Source: Salmonella enterica subsp. diarizonae
Lineage (GTDB): Bacteria > Pseudomonadota > Gammaproteobacteria > Enterobacterales > Enterobacteriaceae
DNA length: 64,000 bases
Assembly: GCF_008692785.1 (NCBI RefSeq)
Contig: NZ_VXJV01000008.1
Span: forward strand, 1 to 64,000
Reading direction: 5' to 3'
Below are positions 19,699-32,174 of this stretch, piece by piece (the first letter of the stretch is position 1; each line of letters starts with the position of its first letter). The notes beneath the pieces are model-generated. The model was not told where the DNA came from. It made no database searches and saw only the letters and a list, made by a program, of their open reading frames with translations. Both the position numbers and the translations under genes were made by a program.

Positions 19699-20955
19699 CT
19701 ACTCCAGCCCGAGGCTGTCGCGCAGAATATTCAGGCGTTCGTCATCCCCGTCACGGGCAGCCTGTTGAAGTGATTTCGTTGGCGCATGAATCAGGCGGTT
19801 GGTCAGTTTCCATGCCAGATCCTGCAAGATGGCTTGCGCATCGCCGCCCTGTTGAAGGGCTGACAGCGCTTTGGTAGTCAGTTCGTCACGAATCTGCTCC
19901 GACTGACTACGGTATTCCCGAATGGTCTCGCTGGCCCCCTGGGCACGTAGCCAGGCCATAAACTCGCTGGCTTCCTGCTCAACAATCGTTTCCGCTTCTA
20001 CCGCCGCAGCCTGACGCTGCGCCAGATTATGCGAAATGATGCTCTGTAAATCATCGACGCTATAAAGATAAGCGTTCGCCAGTTTGCCGACTTCCGGCTC
20101 AACGTCGCGCGGTACGGCGATATCCACCAGCAGCATCGGCTGGTTACGACGGCTTTTTAATGCGCGCTCCACCATGCCTTTGCCGATAATCGGCAGCGGA
20201 CTGGCGGTCGAGCTGATGATAATATCGGCATCCTGCAAACGGGCGTCGATATCGCTGAGCGAGATAACCTCGGCGCCTACCTCATCCGCCAGGGCTTGCG
20301 CGCGCTCGCGGGTTCGGTTGGCGATAATCATCTTTTGTACTTTATGCTCGCGCAGGTGACGCGCCACCAGTTCAATAGTTTCGCCCGCGCCAACTAACAG
20401 TACAGTGACCGTCGAGAGCGATTCAAAGATTTGGCGGGCGAGCGTACAGGCGGCAAACGCGACGGAGACGGCGCTGGCGCCGATATCAGTTTCAGTCCGC
20501 ACTCGCTTGGCGACGGAAAAAGACTTCTGGAACATTCGCTCCAGCGCGCTGGCGTTAAGGTGGCCTTTTTGCGAATCCGCAAACGCTTTTTTCACCTGAC
20601 CGAGGATTTGCGGTTCGCCCAGCACCAGTGAATCCAGACCGCTGGCGACGCGCATCAGGTGGCTGACGGCGTCATTGTCCTGATGCCAGTACAGACTGTT
20701 GCGCAGATCGTCTTCGTTCAGGTTATGGTAATCGCATAACCAGCGGATCAGCGCTTCTTGCAGGTTATCCTGCTCTTCCACGCTCAGATACAGCTCTGTA
20801 CGGTTACAGGTTGACAGCACGACCCCGCCCTGCACCATTGGCTGCGCAAGCAGACTGTCCAGCGCCTGATCAAGCGTGTCCGGCGAAAACGTTACGCGTT
20901 CTCGCAGCGATACAGGTGCCGTTTTATGGTTAATACCGAGCGCTAAAAGGGTCAT
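19699..20955 (-). CDS. hemA: HemA, glutamyl-tRNA reductase
   Basis: HemA reduces glutamyl-tRNA to glutamate 1-semialdehyde, the first committed step of haem synthesis in this group. The 418-residue protein has the N-terminal catalytic domain with Cys50 ([13 protein letters not shown]), an NADPH-binding domain ([17 protein letters not shown], about 180-197) and a C-terminal dimerisation helix. The N-terminus MTLLALGIN contains the leucines known in Salmonella to make HemA unstable when haem is plentiful. It is the first gene of a six-gene minus-strand run ending in kdsA and is divergent from lolB. Confidence 0.98.
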
Positions 20956-23953
<2,998 letters not shown>

Positions 23954-23969
23954 TCGAACCCGGATCTAA

Positions 23970-23992
23970 AACCCGCTGCGGCGGGTTTTTTT
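23970..23992 (+). terminator. Rho-independent terminator of prs
   Basis: AACCCGC/GCGGGTT stem with a TGCG loop and seven T, 16 bp after the prs stop. Confidence 0.9.
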
Positions 23993-24077
23993 GTCTGTAA
24001 TACCCTTTTGTATGACTTATGCCTCCTTCACCTGCCATTTAGTTGACAGATGATGCGCTCATGGATGAAACATTATT

Positions 24078-25763
24078 GTGAACAAATTATTTTCCTCACA
24101 TGTGATGCCTTTCCGCGCTCTCATCGATGCTTGCTGGAAAGAAAAATATACCGCCTCCCGGTTCACCCGCGATGTGATAGCCGGGATCACCGTCGGGATT
24201 ATTGCTATCCCGCTGGCGATGGCGCTGGCAATTGGCAGTGGCGTTGCGCCGCAATATGGCCTCTATACCTCCGCTGTCGCCGGGATCGTGATCGCGCTAA
24301 CCGGCGGCTCGCGCTTTAGCGTTTCCGGCCCTACCGCCGCGTTTGTGGTGATTTTGTATCCGGTGTCGCAACAGTTTGGTCTGGCGGGTCTACTGGTCGC
24401 CACGCTGATGTCGGGCTTCTTCCTGATCCTTTTCGGCCTGGCGAGACTGGGGCGATTGATTGAATATATCCCGGTGTCGGTCACGTTGGGTTTTACCTCA
24501 GGGATTGGTATTACCATCGGTACCATGCAGATTAAAGATTTTCTTGGTCTGCAGATGGCACATGTGCCTGAGCACTATTTGCAGAAAGTCGGCGCGCTGT
24601 TTATGGCGTTGCCCACCGTCAATATTGGCGATGCCGCCATTGGCGTGGTGACGCTGGGAACGTTGATTTTCTGGCCGCGTCTCGGCATTCGTCTGCCGGG
24701 ACATCTTCCCGCGCTGCTGGCCGGTTGCGCCGTGATGGGGATCGTTAATCTGCTGGGCGGCAATGTGGCGACTATCGGTTCACAGTTCCACTACGTTCTG
24801 GCTGACGGCACCCGGGGCAACGGCATCCCGCAGCTCCTGCCGCAACTGGTGCTGCCGTGGAATCTTCCTGGCTCCGATTTCACGCTAAGCTGGGATTCAC
24901 TGCGCGCGCTGTTGCCGGCGGCCTTCTCGATGGCAATGCTGGGGGCAATCGAATCATTGCTCTGCGCCGTCGTGCTGGACGGCATGACCGGCACCAAACA
25001 TAAAGCGAACAGCGAACTTATCGGCCAGGGGCTGGGGAATATGGTCGCGCCGTTCTTTGGCGGCATCACCGCCACCGCCGCGATTGCCCGCTCTGCCGCC
25101 AACGTCCGCGCTGGCGCAACCTCTCCCGTCTCGGCGGTGATTCACGCCATCCTGGTCATTCTGGCGCTACTGGTCTTGGCTCCGCTACTCTCCTGGCTGC
25201 CGCTTTCCGCGATGGCGGCGCTACTGCTGATGGTGGCATGGAATATGAGTGAAGCCCATAAAGTGGTGGATCTGTTACGCCATGCGCCGAAAGATGACAT
25301 CATCGTTATGCTGCTGTGCATGTCATTAACGGTACTGTTTGATATGGTCATCGCCATCAGCGTGGGGATTGTTCTTGCCTCCCTGCTATTTATGCGCCGT
25401 ATTGCGCGTATGACACGACTTGCGCCGGTCAATGTCGATGTGCCTGATGATGTGCTGGTGCTGCGCGTTATCGGTCCGCTCTTTTTCGCCGCGGCGGAAG
25501 GGCTGTTTACCGAGCTTGAGTCGCGTATTAACGGTAAACGTATCGTGGTTTTGAAATGGGATGCAGTGCCAGTGCTGGATGCAGGCGGGCTGGATGCTTT
25601 TCAGCGTTTTGTGAAACGTCTGCCGGAGGGTTGCGAATTGCGTATCAGTAACCTGGAGTTCCAACCACTGCGCACAATGGCGCGCGCCGGTATCAAACCC
25701 ATTCCAGGCCGTCTGACCTTCTTCCCGAACAGGACAGCGGCGTTAGCAGACTTGAGCAGTTAA
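24078..25763 (+). CDS. dauA: DauA (YchM), SLC26-family C4-dicarboxylate transporter
   Basis: This inner-membrane transporter is of the SLC26/SulP family. E. coli DauA takes up succinate and related acids aerobically at acidic pH and has been linked to acyl carrier protein. The 561 residues comprise about 14 membrane segments (residues 30-430, with the family block [17 protein letters not shown]) and a cytoplasmic STAS domain (about 440-555, [20 protein letters not shown]). Translation appears to begin at GTG 24078 ([12 protein letters not shown]); an internal ATG at MPFRAL is the alternative start. It is convergent with ychH. Confidence 0.95.
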   Translation: MNKLFSSHVMPFRALIDACWKEKYTASRFTRDVIAGITVGIIAIPLAMALAIGSGVAPQYGLYTSAVAGIVIALTGGSRFSVSGPTAAFVVILYPVSQQFGLAGLLVATLMSGFFLILFGLARLGRLIEYIPVSVTLGFTSGIGITIGTMQIKDFLGLQMAHVPEHYLQKVGALFMALPTVNIGDAAIGVVTLGTLIFWPRLGIRLPGHLPALLAGCAVMGIVNLLGGNVATIGSQFHYVLADGTRGNGIPQLLPQLVLPWNLPGSDFTLSWDSLRALLPAAFSMAMLGAIESLLCAVVLDGMTGTKHKANSELIGQGLGNMVAPFFGGITATAAIARSAANVRAGATSPVSAVIHAILVILALLVLAPLLSWLPLSAMAALLLMVAWNMSEAHKVVDLLRHAPKDDIIVMLLCMSLTVLFDMVIAISVGIVLASLLFMRRIARMTRLAPVNVDVPDDVLVLRVIGPLFFAAAEGLFTELESRINGKRIVVLKWDAVPVLDAGGLDAFQRFVKRLPEGCELRISNLEFQPLRTMARAGIKPIPGRLTFFPNRTAALADLSS

Positions 25764-25770
25764 TGGGCAA

Positions 25771-25799
25771 TGCCCGGTGGCGATAACGCTTACCGGGCC
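25771..25799. repeat. REP element between dauA and ychH
   Basis: The stem GCCCGGT...ACCGGGC with the loop GGCGATAACGCTT is a typical REP sequence between two convergent genes. Confidence 0.8.
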
Positions 25800-25807
25800 T
25801 GAACCGG

Positions 25808-26086
25808 TTAGCTATGACGACGATTGTCGTTACGGCGGCAACGTTTGTCATAGTGACGTACCCACCAGTATTTGTCGCTCACCTGCTCATGCCCCCCTAC
25901 GCGAGCCCCCGCCAGCCAAAGAACCGCACCGACAAAAATGCTGAGTACAGCGCCATGTGCAAAAAATTGCGGCAAATTAAACTGCGGCAATTGGTTTAAA
26001 ATAGAGTAACCAACGCCGACAACCATCACTGCCAGCCCCAACCCCATCAGCACGTTACCGAATAACGAAGCGTTTTTGCGTTTCAT
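25808..26086 (-). CDS. ychH: YchH, small stress-related inner-membrane protein
   Basis: This 92-residue protein has two membrane segments (NVLMGLGLAVMVVGVGYSI and HGAVLSIFVGAVLWLAG) and a basic, aromatic C-terminal tail (YWWVRHYDKRCRRN). It is the homologue of E. coli YchH, reported as CRP-regulated and stress-induced; its exact function is unknown. A GGAGGTG ribosome site precedes the ATG. On the minus strand a CRP half-site-like TTTGTGATCGCA lies near 26178-26190, but its second half is weak. Confidence 0.93.
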   Translation of the reverse strand: MKRKNASLFGNVLMGLGLAVMVVGVGYSILNQLPQFNLPQFFAHGAVLSIFVGAVLWLAGARVGGHEQVSDKYWWVRHYDKRCRRNDNRRHS

Positions 26087-26130
26087 ATGTCACCTCCGGA
26101 ACTTTTGGGTTGTTTTAAGGAAATCCCCCT

Positions 26131-26219
26131 AAACTTTATGTGTAAAGTATAGACAACACTGCCGTTTGTAAGTGCGGGTGCGATCACAAATGTAAAGTTT
26201 CATTTAACAAAACTTTACA
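26131..26219. promoter_or_regulatory. Paired palindromes with TAAAGT motif between ychH and pth
   Basis: Two inverted repeats share the same core. ACTTTA/TAAAGT surrounds TGTG at 26133-26148. A longer one has perfect 10-bp arms, TGTAAAGTTT at 26191-26200 and AAACTTTACA at 26210-26219, with a 9-bp spacer. They lie upstream of ychH and about 145 bp upstream of pth. I do not recognise the binding protein. Confidence 0.6.
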
Positions 26220-26362
26220 AATAACACACTGAACAGTTTACTTTTTTAATAATTTTCACTGGCAATTATTTAATTTACTTCAGAGTGTCGCTGTATTTTG
26301 TCAAGCGGGCAGACAGACAGTAAACTACGCGCCAGTTATGGATCTACTCAGGACAAAAAAAC

Positions 26363-26947
26363 GTGGCAATTAAATTGATTGTTGGTCTGGCGAATCCCGG
26401 TGCGGAATATGCCGCGACGCGACACAATGCAGGCGCATGGTACGTCGATTTACTGGCGGAGCGTCTGCGTGCGCCGTTGCGTGAAGAGCCTAAATTCTTT
26501 GGCTATACCTCACGCATCATGCTGGAAGGGGAAGATGTTCGCCTGCTGGTACCCACCACGTTCATGAACCTCAGTGGTAAAGCAGTTGGCGCAATGGCCA
26601 GTTTTTACCGTATTCAGCCGGACGAAATCCTGGTCGCTCACGATGAGCTGGATCTCCCACCGGGCGTCGCGAAATTTAAACTTGGCGGCGGCCACGGCGG
26701 CCATAATGGTCTGAAAGACATCATCAGCAAGCTGGGCAATAATCCCAACTTTCATCGATTACGCGTTGGAATCGGTCATCCAGGCGATAAAAATAAAGTT
26801 GTTGGTTTCGTACTGGGTAAGCCCCCTGTTTCTGAACAAAAATTAATTGATGAGGCTATTGACGAAGCGGCACGCTGTACGGAAATGTGGTTCAAAGAAG
26901 GTCTGGCCAAAGCAACAAGCCGTTTGCATACCTTTAAGGCGCAATAA
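26363..26947 (+). CDS. pth: Pth, peptidyl-tRNA hydrolase
   Basis: Pth hydrolyses peptidyl-tRNA released early from ribosomes and is essential. The 194 residues start with GTG ([13 protein letters not shown]). Catalytic His20 lies in [11 protein letters not shown], and the substrate-binding Asn residues are in GLANPG and FMNLSG; the glycine-rich [12 protein letters not shown] (about 109-120) is the second active-site block. Full family length. It precedes ychF, as in E. coli, where the two are partly co-transcribed. Confidence 0.97.
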   Translation: MAIKLIVGLANPGAEYAATRHNAGAWYVDLLAERLRAPLREEPKFFGYTSRIMLEGEDVRLLVPTTFMNLSGKAVGAMASFYRIQPDEILVAHDELDLPPGVAKFKLGGGHGGHNGLKDIISKLGNNPNFHRLRVGIGHPGDKNKVVGFVLGKPPVSEQKLIDEAIDEAARCTEMWFKEGLAKATSRLHTFKAQ

Positions 26948-26955
26948 CCAGTGAT

Positions 26956-26987
26956 GTGCGGCATTTTTGCCGCACGCCGTGTATAAT
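26956..26987 (+). promoter_or_regulatory. Hairpin and -10 element upstream of ychF
   Basis: A 7-bp stem (GTGCGGC/GCCGCAC) with an ATTTTT loop is followed by TATAAT at 26982-26987, a perfect -10 hexamer about 75 bp before ychF. The stem may weaken read-through from pth while the promoter drives ychF. The -35 region is not convincing. Confidence 0.5.
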
Positions 26988-27063
26988 AGGCGAAGTTATT
27001 TCCATTTCTGCAATCTGTTTTCTATAACAGGTTGATTATTAAGATATTAAGGTGAGTTAAATC

Positions 27064-28155
27064 ATGGGATTCAAATGCGGTATCGTCGGTCTGCCCAACG
27101 TTGGGAAATCCACCCTGTTCAACGCGCTGACAAAAGCCGGTATTGAAGCGGCAAACTTTCCGTTCTGCACCATCGAACCGAATACCGGTGTCGTACCGAT
27201 GCCCGATCCGCGTCTGGACCAGTTGGCTGAGATTGTTAAACCGCAGCGTATTCTACCAACCACGATGGAGTTCGTGGATATCGCCGGTCTGGTGAAAGGC
27301 GCGTCCAAAGGCGAAGGGTTGGGTAACCAGTTCCTGACCAATATCCGTGAAACCGAAGCTATCGGTCACGTTGTTCGCTGCTTTGAGAACGACAATATCA
27401 TCCACGTGGCGGGTAAAGTAAACCCGGCAGAAGATATTGATGTTATCAATACCGAACTGGCGCTGGCTGACCTCGATACCTGCGAGCGCGCTATCCATCG
27501 CGTGCAAAAGAAAGCAAAAGGCGGCGATAAAGACGCCAAAGCGGAACTGGCTGCGCTGGAGAAATGCCTGCCGCACCTGGCCGAAGCGGGGATGCTGCGT
27601 TCGCTGGACCTGACGGACGAAGATAAAGCGGCTATCCGCTATTTAAGCTTCCTGACACTGAAGCCGACGATGTATATCGCTAACGTCAATGAAGACGGTT
27701 TTGAAAATAACCCGTATCTGGACCAGGTTCGCGAAATCGCCGCGAAAGAAGGTTCGGTCGTGGTTCCGGTGTGTGCCGCCGTCGAGGCCGATATTGCTGA
27801 GCTGGATGATGAAGAGCGCGATGAGTTCATGGCAGAACTGGGACTGGAAGAGCCAGGACTGAACCGCGTTATTCGCGCAGGTTATCGTCTGCTGAACCTC
27901 CAGACCTACTTCACCGCCGGCGTGAAAGAAGTTCGCGCATGGACCATTCCGGTTGGCGCAACCGCGCCGCAGGCAGCGGGTAAAATCCATACTGACTTCG
28001 AAAAAGGCTTTATCCGCGCCCAAACTATCGCCTTTGACGACTTCATTACCTATAAAGGTGAACAAGGCGCGAAAGAAGCCGGTAAGATGCGAGCAGAGGG
28101 GAAAGATTACATCGTTAAAGATGGCGATGTGATGAACTTCCTGTTCAACGTCTAA
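27064..28155 (+). CDS. ychF: YchF (OLA1-type), ribosome-associated ATPase
   Basis: YchF is a universally conserved P-loop protein of the Obg group that hydrolyses ATP rather than GTP and binds ribosomes. It has 363 residues: P-loop GLPNVGKST (8-16), the Walker [15 protein letters not shown] (about 77-90), NVNE in place of the GTPase NKxD (about 202-205), a coiled-coil insertion, and a C-terminal TGS domain. The last codons, FNV-stop, are copied at the far end of the adjacent island (35714-35725), so its 3' end is an integration site. The protein sequence itself is undamaged. Confidence 0.97.
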   Translation: MGFKCGIVGLPNVGKSTLFNALTKAGIEAANFPFCTIEPNTGVVPMPDPRLDQLAEIVKPQRILPTTMEFVDIAGLVKGASKGEGLGNQFLTNIRETEAIGHVVRCFENDNIIHVAGKVNPAEDIDVINTELALADLDTCERAIHRVQKKAKGGDKDAKAELAALEKCLPHLAEAGMLRSLDLTDEDKAAIRYLSFLTLKPTMYIANVNEDGFENNPYLDQVREIAAKEGSVVVPVCAAVEADIAELDDEERDEFMAELGLEEPGLNRVIRAGYRLLNLQTYFTAGVKEVRAWTIPVGATAPQAAGKIHTDFEKGFIRAQTIAFDDFITYKGEQGAKEAGKMRAEGKDYIVKDGDVMNFLFNV

Positions 28156-28240
28156 ATAAAATTTGTTGTCTCGTGAGGTTTCACTGAATCTCATAACGCT
28201 CGCAAAAACCAATTAAATCCACGCAATTGCGTGGATTTTT
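28144..28240 (+). other. Left attachment repeat of the ychF island, with ychF terminator
   Basis: The end of ychF and its terminator (stem AAATCCACGC/GCGTGGATTT at 28215-28240) are repeated directly at 35714-35804. After the shared FNV-stop codons this copy has four or five extra A/T bases. From TTTGTTGTCTC on, the two copies agree over about 78 bp with only two substitutions. Confidence 0.88.
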
Positions 28241-28285
28241 CATTTCATAACGTCTCAACTCATCTCGTAAAAACGTTGTCAAAAA

Positions 28286-28337
28286 TGAGTACATTGATGA
28301 GTACAACATTCTTCCATCTTCATTTTAAGTGAGTACA
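28286..28337 (+). other. Candidate integrase arm-type sites
   Basis: The octamer TGAGTACA occurs three times in the same orientation, at 28286, 28298 and 28330, between the left attachment repeat and the integrase start. Repeated short sites in this place are typical arm-binding sites of P4-type integrases. No matching copies were seen near the right repeat. Confidence 0.55.
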
Positions 28338-28369
28338 ATAGCGGTATAAGAAATAGACAAGGACTCGCT

Positions 28370-29243
28370 ATGCTCACTGATATGCAATGCCGCACTGCTA
28401 AGCCGAAAGAAAAACTCTATCGACTCAATGACTTCAATGGTCTCTACCTCGAAGTGAAACCCAACGGCAAAAAGGCATGGCGCTATCGGTTTAAACTCAG
28501 CGGCAAATCCAGCATGTTCGCGTTGGGTGAGTACCCAACGGTCAAACTTGCCGAAGCTCGCGAAAAATGTGAGCAAGCGCGTAAACAAGTCGCGGATGGA
28601 GTTAGCCCGACACAGGCTCGCCAGTTAGATAAGATCCGCAAGGCCCTTCCGGCTAATAAGACACAGCACAAACAGGCACTAAATCCTCAGCAAATCGGAA
28701 AGTTACTAAGCTGTTTTGACAATAGTCGTGGCTCGTATCAGGTTAACTATTGCATGTGGCTTATGTGGTGGACATTGGCGCGTCCTGCAGAAGCCACCGA
28801 AGCAGAATGGACAGAATTCGATCTTAATAACGCCCTATGGACCATTCCGGCAGCGCGAATGAAAGCCCGCAGAGAACACGTTATTCCCCTACCCTTCAGC
28901 TGTCAAAATGCTCAGAACACTACAGGGGTTAACCGGGCATCGGCAGCACCTTTTCCCGGGCAGAGATAATCCGCTAGGGCCAATGACATCGCACTCGCTG
29001 CGCCAGCTACTTAAAAGCCTCGGATGGAGTGGCATTTATAGTCCCCATGCTACCCGAACTACAGGAAGTACGCGTTTAAACGAAATGGGCTATCGACCTG
29101 ATGCTATTGAGGCCCAACTTGCACACGCTGATACCAACAATGTTCGTCGCACATACAACCATGCAACTTATCTTGATGAGCGAAAGGTTATGATGCAGGA
29201 ATGGGCAGATATGTTGGACAAATGGGTAGCTGAATTCGAGTAG
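28370..29243 (+). pseudogene. P4-type tyrosine integrase, internally deleted and frameshifted
   Basis: The first part (28370 onward) begins MLTDMQCRTAKPKEK and has the DUF4102 arm-binding domain (GLYLEVKPNGKKAWRYRF, LGEYPTVKLAEAR). After about residue 95 it passes directly to ALPANKTQHKQALNPQQIG, the beginning of the catalytic domain, so the core-binding domain of roughly 100 residues is missing. Around 28892-28894 (ACCCTT) one extra base shifts the frame from HVIPLP into a dead end. The next frame continues SAVKMLRTLQ to the end. Catalytic residues remain across the two frames: Arg in LARPAEA, HATR, then the Tyr in VRRTYNHA. The total is about 290 codons against about 400 for the family. It is not expected to be active. 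Confidence 0.88.
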
Positions 29244-29290
29244 AACTTACTGCACTTAGTGAACCACGAGGATAGAACTCATTCTTCAGG

Positions 29291-29319
29291 GTCCACTTTG
29301 TGCCAAGAGCGGACTTTGC
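29291..29319. repeat. Dispersed island repeat, copy A
   Basis: GTCCACTTTGTGCCAAGAGC followed by GGAC forms an imperfect palindrome and shares GTGCCAnnAnCGGAC with copies at 31158, 31849 and 33403. It lies just after the integrase pseudogene. Confidence 0.6.
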
Positions 29320-29351
29320 AAAATGGAGGTTATTTCAATCAAAACGTAACG

Positions 29352-30323
29352 TCACAACCAGCCGACGCTCTCTCGCCATTTATAATTAGTAACTTTATCA
29401 TTTTCGCTTATTTTTTTAGATATAGAGCGCGGCTCTCTTCCTAGATACTCAGATATTTGTGTCGGGGACAAATCAAAATCGACAAGCATGACTCTAAGTT
29501 TTTCCATTTCCTTTAAAGTCCAAGGCTTGCCATAATTTTCATAAAGAGATACCTTATGTTCCCTGATAGTTCGCTTTCTCTGAGTTTCACTTTCCCTCTG
29601 AAAAATCTCGCTTTTAAATTGTGAACGGAACTCTTTACAGAAGTTGCCATCAGTTTTTTTGTTATATAGATTGCTAAAAATAAGCTGGGATGCCGGGTCT
29701 AAATCAGGTGTGCCAATAATGAAAACTTTGACCTTTTCCATATGGGGATATTCAATTTTACCCAATATGCTTAATTTCTTTATATTAAAAAAACCTCTCA
29801 AATCAAAAGATTTAATGAGCTTTGATTGGATTACACTTTCAATCCTACTTGCATTTGAATAACAGTACTTTGCCATTGGAAGGGCCCATACTACCAGTTG
29901 AGGAATATATTTTTCTAATGCAATGTTCTGCCAATCAGTATCAAAGGTTTGGCTTTTTGCTAGCATGTTTTTCGGCAAATCAGAATACAATGTGGTAGAT
30001 GCCCATATCTTATAATCCTTCGCCAAGGCTTGATAGTATTTTGTGTGGTTATGAATTTTATAAGCTGACATGAAGCGATAAACGTCGTCGTCGTGACCCG
30101 CGTCGTAAATTGTTCGATTTCCTCTCAGATAACCGTCGTAATGTTCGGTTATCCTTCTACCTACATTACAACTTACCCCAACGTAAACCACACGGCTGAA
30201 AAGTCCTTTATGGACAATAAGATAAACTCCGCTACAGCCAGATTTCCTAGCCTCTGATAGAGAACCTAAAAATCTCCATTCCATAATTAAATCCATTATC
30301 ATTACTACTTTTTTATTTATCAT
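29352..30323 (-). CDS. GIY-YIG nuclease-like protein with C-terminal HTH-like region
   Basis: The N-terminal domain (about residues 25-75) has the GIY-YIG pattern: SGVYLIV, then VVYVGVS, then NVGRRITEHY with the catalytic-type Arg. A Glu in SRIESVIQSKLI near residue 161 could be the metal-binding acid. The C-terminal 60 residues (PWTLKEMEKLRVMLVDFDLS, then TQISEYLGR) look like a Myb/HTH DNA-binding unit. The whole is 323 residues, AT-rich, and reads without interruption. It may be a homing-type, repair or defence nuclease; the sequence does not decide. The start is uncertain, since ATGs at residues 8, 10 and 14 are also possible and no strong ribosome site is seen. Confidence 0.7.
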   Translation of the reverse strand: MINKKVVMIMDLIMEWRFLGSLSEARKSGCSGVYLIVHKGLFSRVVYVGVSCNVGRRITEHYDGYLRGNRTIYDAGHDDDVYRFMSAYKIHNHTKYYQALAKDYKIWASTTLYSDLPKNMLAKSQTFDTDWQNIALEKYIPQLVVWALPMAKYCYSNASRIESVIQSKLIKSFDLRGFFNIKKLSILGKIEYPHMEKVKVFIIGTPDLDPASQLIFSNLYNKKTDGNFCKEFRSQFKSEIFQRESETQRKRTIREHKVSLYENYGKPWTLKEMEKLRVMLVDFDLSPTQISEYLGREPRSISKKISENDKVTNYKWRESVGWL

Positions 30324-30455
30324 TATTTTCGTGAAACTTCAACACTTTTATCCAAAAGATAAGGGCAAAGACTTATATAATTATACTTATCATCGTTAGC
30401 GATTATATAGGGTAGTGGCGCTGACCTGTTGCCTGGTGATTCACACAGAATGCTG

Positions 30456-30489
30456 TTAGTAATGTCCGTTCCTCGCTCGTAAGGGACAA
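30456..30489. repeat. Dispersed island repeat, copy B (left-half form)
   Basis: TTAGTAATGTCCGTTCCTCG followed by CTCGTAAGGGAC. The AATGTCCG part is the complement of the CGGACATT end of the other copies. It lies between the GIY-YIG gene and the second recombinase. Confidence 0.5.
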
Positions 30490-30526
30490 CCATACTCAAA
30501 TCTCCAATATTGCAGGAGATTTGAGT

Positions 30527-31130
30527 ATGAATATGTCACCGTGGAACAAAGACCGTATCATCGGCCAAAAAAGACCACTTCAGATATCTCATATCTGGGG
30601 GATCCGAATCCGGCTTGAACTGGAAGGTAAAACACGTGATTTAGCTCTGTTCAATATGGCCCTGGACAGTAAGCTTCGAGGCTGTGATCTGGTCAAACTC
30701 AAAGTATCTGATGTTGCATATGGTATGCTCTGTTTCAAGCAGAGCAACGGTGTTGCAACAGAAAACCGGTAGCCCTGTGCAATTTGAGATAACTAAAGGG
30801 ACAAGAGAAGCTGTTGCTGCATTGATAAAATTTAGCAATTTGCACAGTAAAGACTTCTTGTTTTGGTCTCGGGTCGGAACTAACCAGCACATTTCAACCC
30901 GGCAATACAGCCGAATTTTTCATGGATGGGTAGAAAATCTTGGTCTCGAAGCATCGCTTTACAGCACACATTCCATGAGAAGAACAAAACCTTACCTAAT
31001 CTACAAGAAAACCAAGAATCTCCGGGTGATCCATCTTTTGTTGGGCCATAAGAAACTGGAAAGCACAGTCCGTTATCTGGGCATTGAAGTCGATGATGCG
31101 TTAGAGATCTCTGAATCGATTGAAGTCTAA
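30527..31130 (+). pseudogene. Second tyrosine recombinase, frameshifted
   Basis: The start ATG at 30527 has a good AGGAG site. The first frame reads SPWNKDRIIGQKRPLQISHI and SKLRGCDLVKLKVSDVAYG, then runs to a stop near 30772. The next frame resumes with SRATVLQQKTGSPVQFEITK and continues to LLLGHKKLESTVRYLG and SESIEV at 31130. One inserted base between about 30717 and 30740 explains this. With the frame restored it is a full-length recombinase of about 200 residues, a short single-domain type common in proteobacteria. The catalytic Arg (KLRG), HSMRR, GHKK and Tyr (VRYLG) are all present. The family acts in site-specific recombination; this copy is probably inactive. Confidence 0.82.
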
Positions 31131-31180
31131 GGTTGTCAGGGCTGCAACAGCAGCCCTGTGCCAGAAGCGGATATTCCTAA
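31131..31180. repeat. Dispersed island repeat, copy C
   Basis: The stem AGGGCTGCAACAGCAGCCCT is followed directly by GTGCCAGAAGCGGATATTCC (GTGCC at 31158). It lies immediately after the recombinase stop. The rest of 31181-31426 is AT-rich, with an 8-bp inverted repeat (ATGGAAAG at 31351, CTTTCCAT at 31376) and no supported gene. Confidence 0.6.
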
Positions 31181-31426
31181 CTTCTCGCCAAACTATTAGC
31201 CTTGTAATTACATCCAGTTGTTACCTGAATATTTCCATTTTTTGTAGAAAAGTTAATTCGTATTTATCGCTTAAGAGAGCTTAATCTGTACCTATAACTT
31301 ATTGCTACTTATGCAAAAAACATAATATTATATATATTGAACTTCCGAAAATGGAAAGTCTTTTTGAGTAGGGTGCTTTCCATTGATTAAATGTTAGCCA
31401 TATGAATAATTACCAAGAGTGATAAA

Positions 31427-31744
31427 ATGAAAGAGCTTACAGAGTACGGCAGAACAACTATTGATAGAATTAATTTTCTGATTAATGCACTATCCGAAAA
31501 AGAAAAGAAAAACTATTTCAGATTAGAATCTTTCATAAAAATTTGGGCCGCCTCCACTGGTGGAAGTGCCGATATCAACGAACATACTGATTTTTTTATT
31601 CGAACAAATACGTATGCGCTTAGGCAAATAGATGCTGTGTTCTTCAAGAAATTTGGGCTGCACATTGAGAAAAACTCACATCAGCTCCAGATGAATGAAG
31701 ATGAGTGGGCAAATGGAATTAAGCCTATCTCACATAATGACTAA
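31427..31744 (+). CDS. Hypothetical protein, 105 residues
   Basis: I do not recognise this gene. It encodes a charged, soluble protein (MKELTEYGRTTIDRINFLIN to PISHND), mostly helical by composition in the first 60 residues (LSEKEKKNYFRLESFIKIWA). No signal peptide or membrane segment is seen. The ribosome site is only moderate (GAG, 8 bases upstream). AT-rich like the other cargo genes and flanked by two copies of the dispersed repeat, it could be an independent cassette. A small regulator is possible, but nothing in the sequence shows this. Confidence 0.55.
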   Translation: MKELTEYGRTTIDRINFLINALSEKEKKNYFRLESFIKIWAASTGGSADINEHTDFFIRTNTYALRQIDAVFFKKFGLHIEKNSHQLQMNEDEWANGIKPISHND

Positions 31745-31792
31745 CGATTAATTCAAGCCTGATCCGCTTCACGGGTCGGCTTAAATCAGACA

Positions 31793-31865
31793 TTAATGTC
31801 CGTTCTTCGTTTCGAACGGACGTGGCAACCTACAGCCCTGTCCGCTCCGTGCCAGAAACGGACAG
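31793..31865. repeat. Dispersed island repeat, copy D
   Basis: Two adjacent palindromic pieces: GTCCGTTCTTCG with CGAACGGAC (31798-31821), and GTCCGCTCCGTGCCAGAAAC with GGAC (31840-31863). They share the GTGCCAGAA motif with the other copies. Confidence 0.6.
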
Positions 31866-32174
31866 TGAGCCTCGAGTGGAAAAATAACGATTAATATTGC
31901 AGCTTGTTGTCCGAGTCTTGTATTTTTATCAAATTCTAAATAAATAAGGCATCTACTAAACTCAACGCGCTGGCACTAGCGGTAAGGGCAATTCGTATTC
32001 TGGCCTCCTTATACTGAACATTAGGAGTCTGAGCTATGTGTATGGGATGGTGCAATCTGAGGTGAGCTGAAAAAGTCAATGCAGCCTCGTTGTCCAGATT
32101 TAAAAAAAAGCGTGAGAAGCCTGAATCAAGACTGAAAGCTAACAGTAGCCGACAACCTACATGGAGAAAATTTT
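31866..32174. other. Intergenic stretch before the CBS gene
   Basis: About 310 bp without a gene I can support. A very short reading frame starts at 32036 (MCMGWCNLR), preceded by AGGAG. A further frame rich in Lys/Arg (FKKKREKPESRLKANSS) runs to about 32205 into the next gene without a good start. They could be remnants of one small gene, but the evidence is weak. Confidence 0.4.

Noticed and set aside
26178-26190. CRP site for ychH
   Set aside because: One half (TGTGA) is good but the other is poor, so it is mentioned only in the ychH entry.
32036-32065. Tiny frame MCMGWCNLR with AGGAG upstream
   Set aside because: Only nine codons and no known relative; kept as a note in the intergenic entry, not as a gene.
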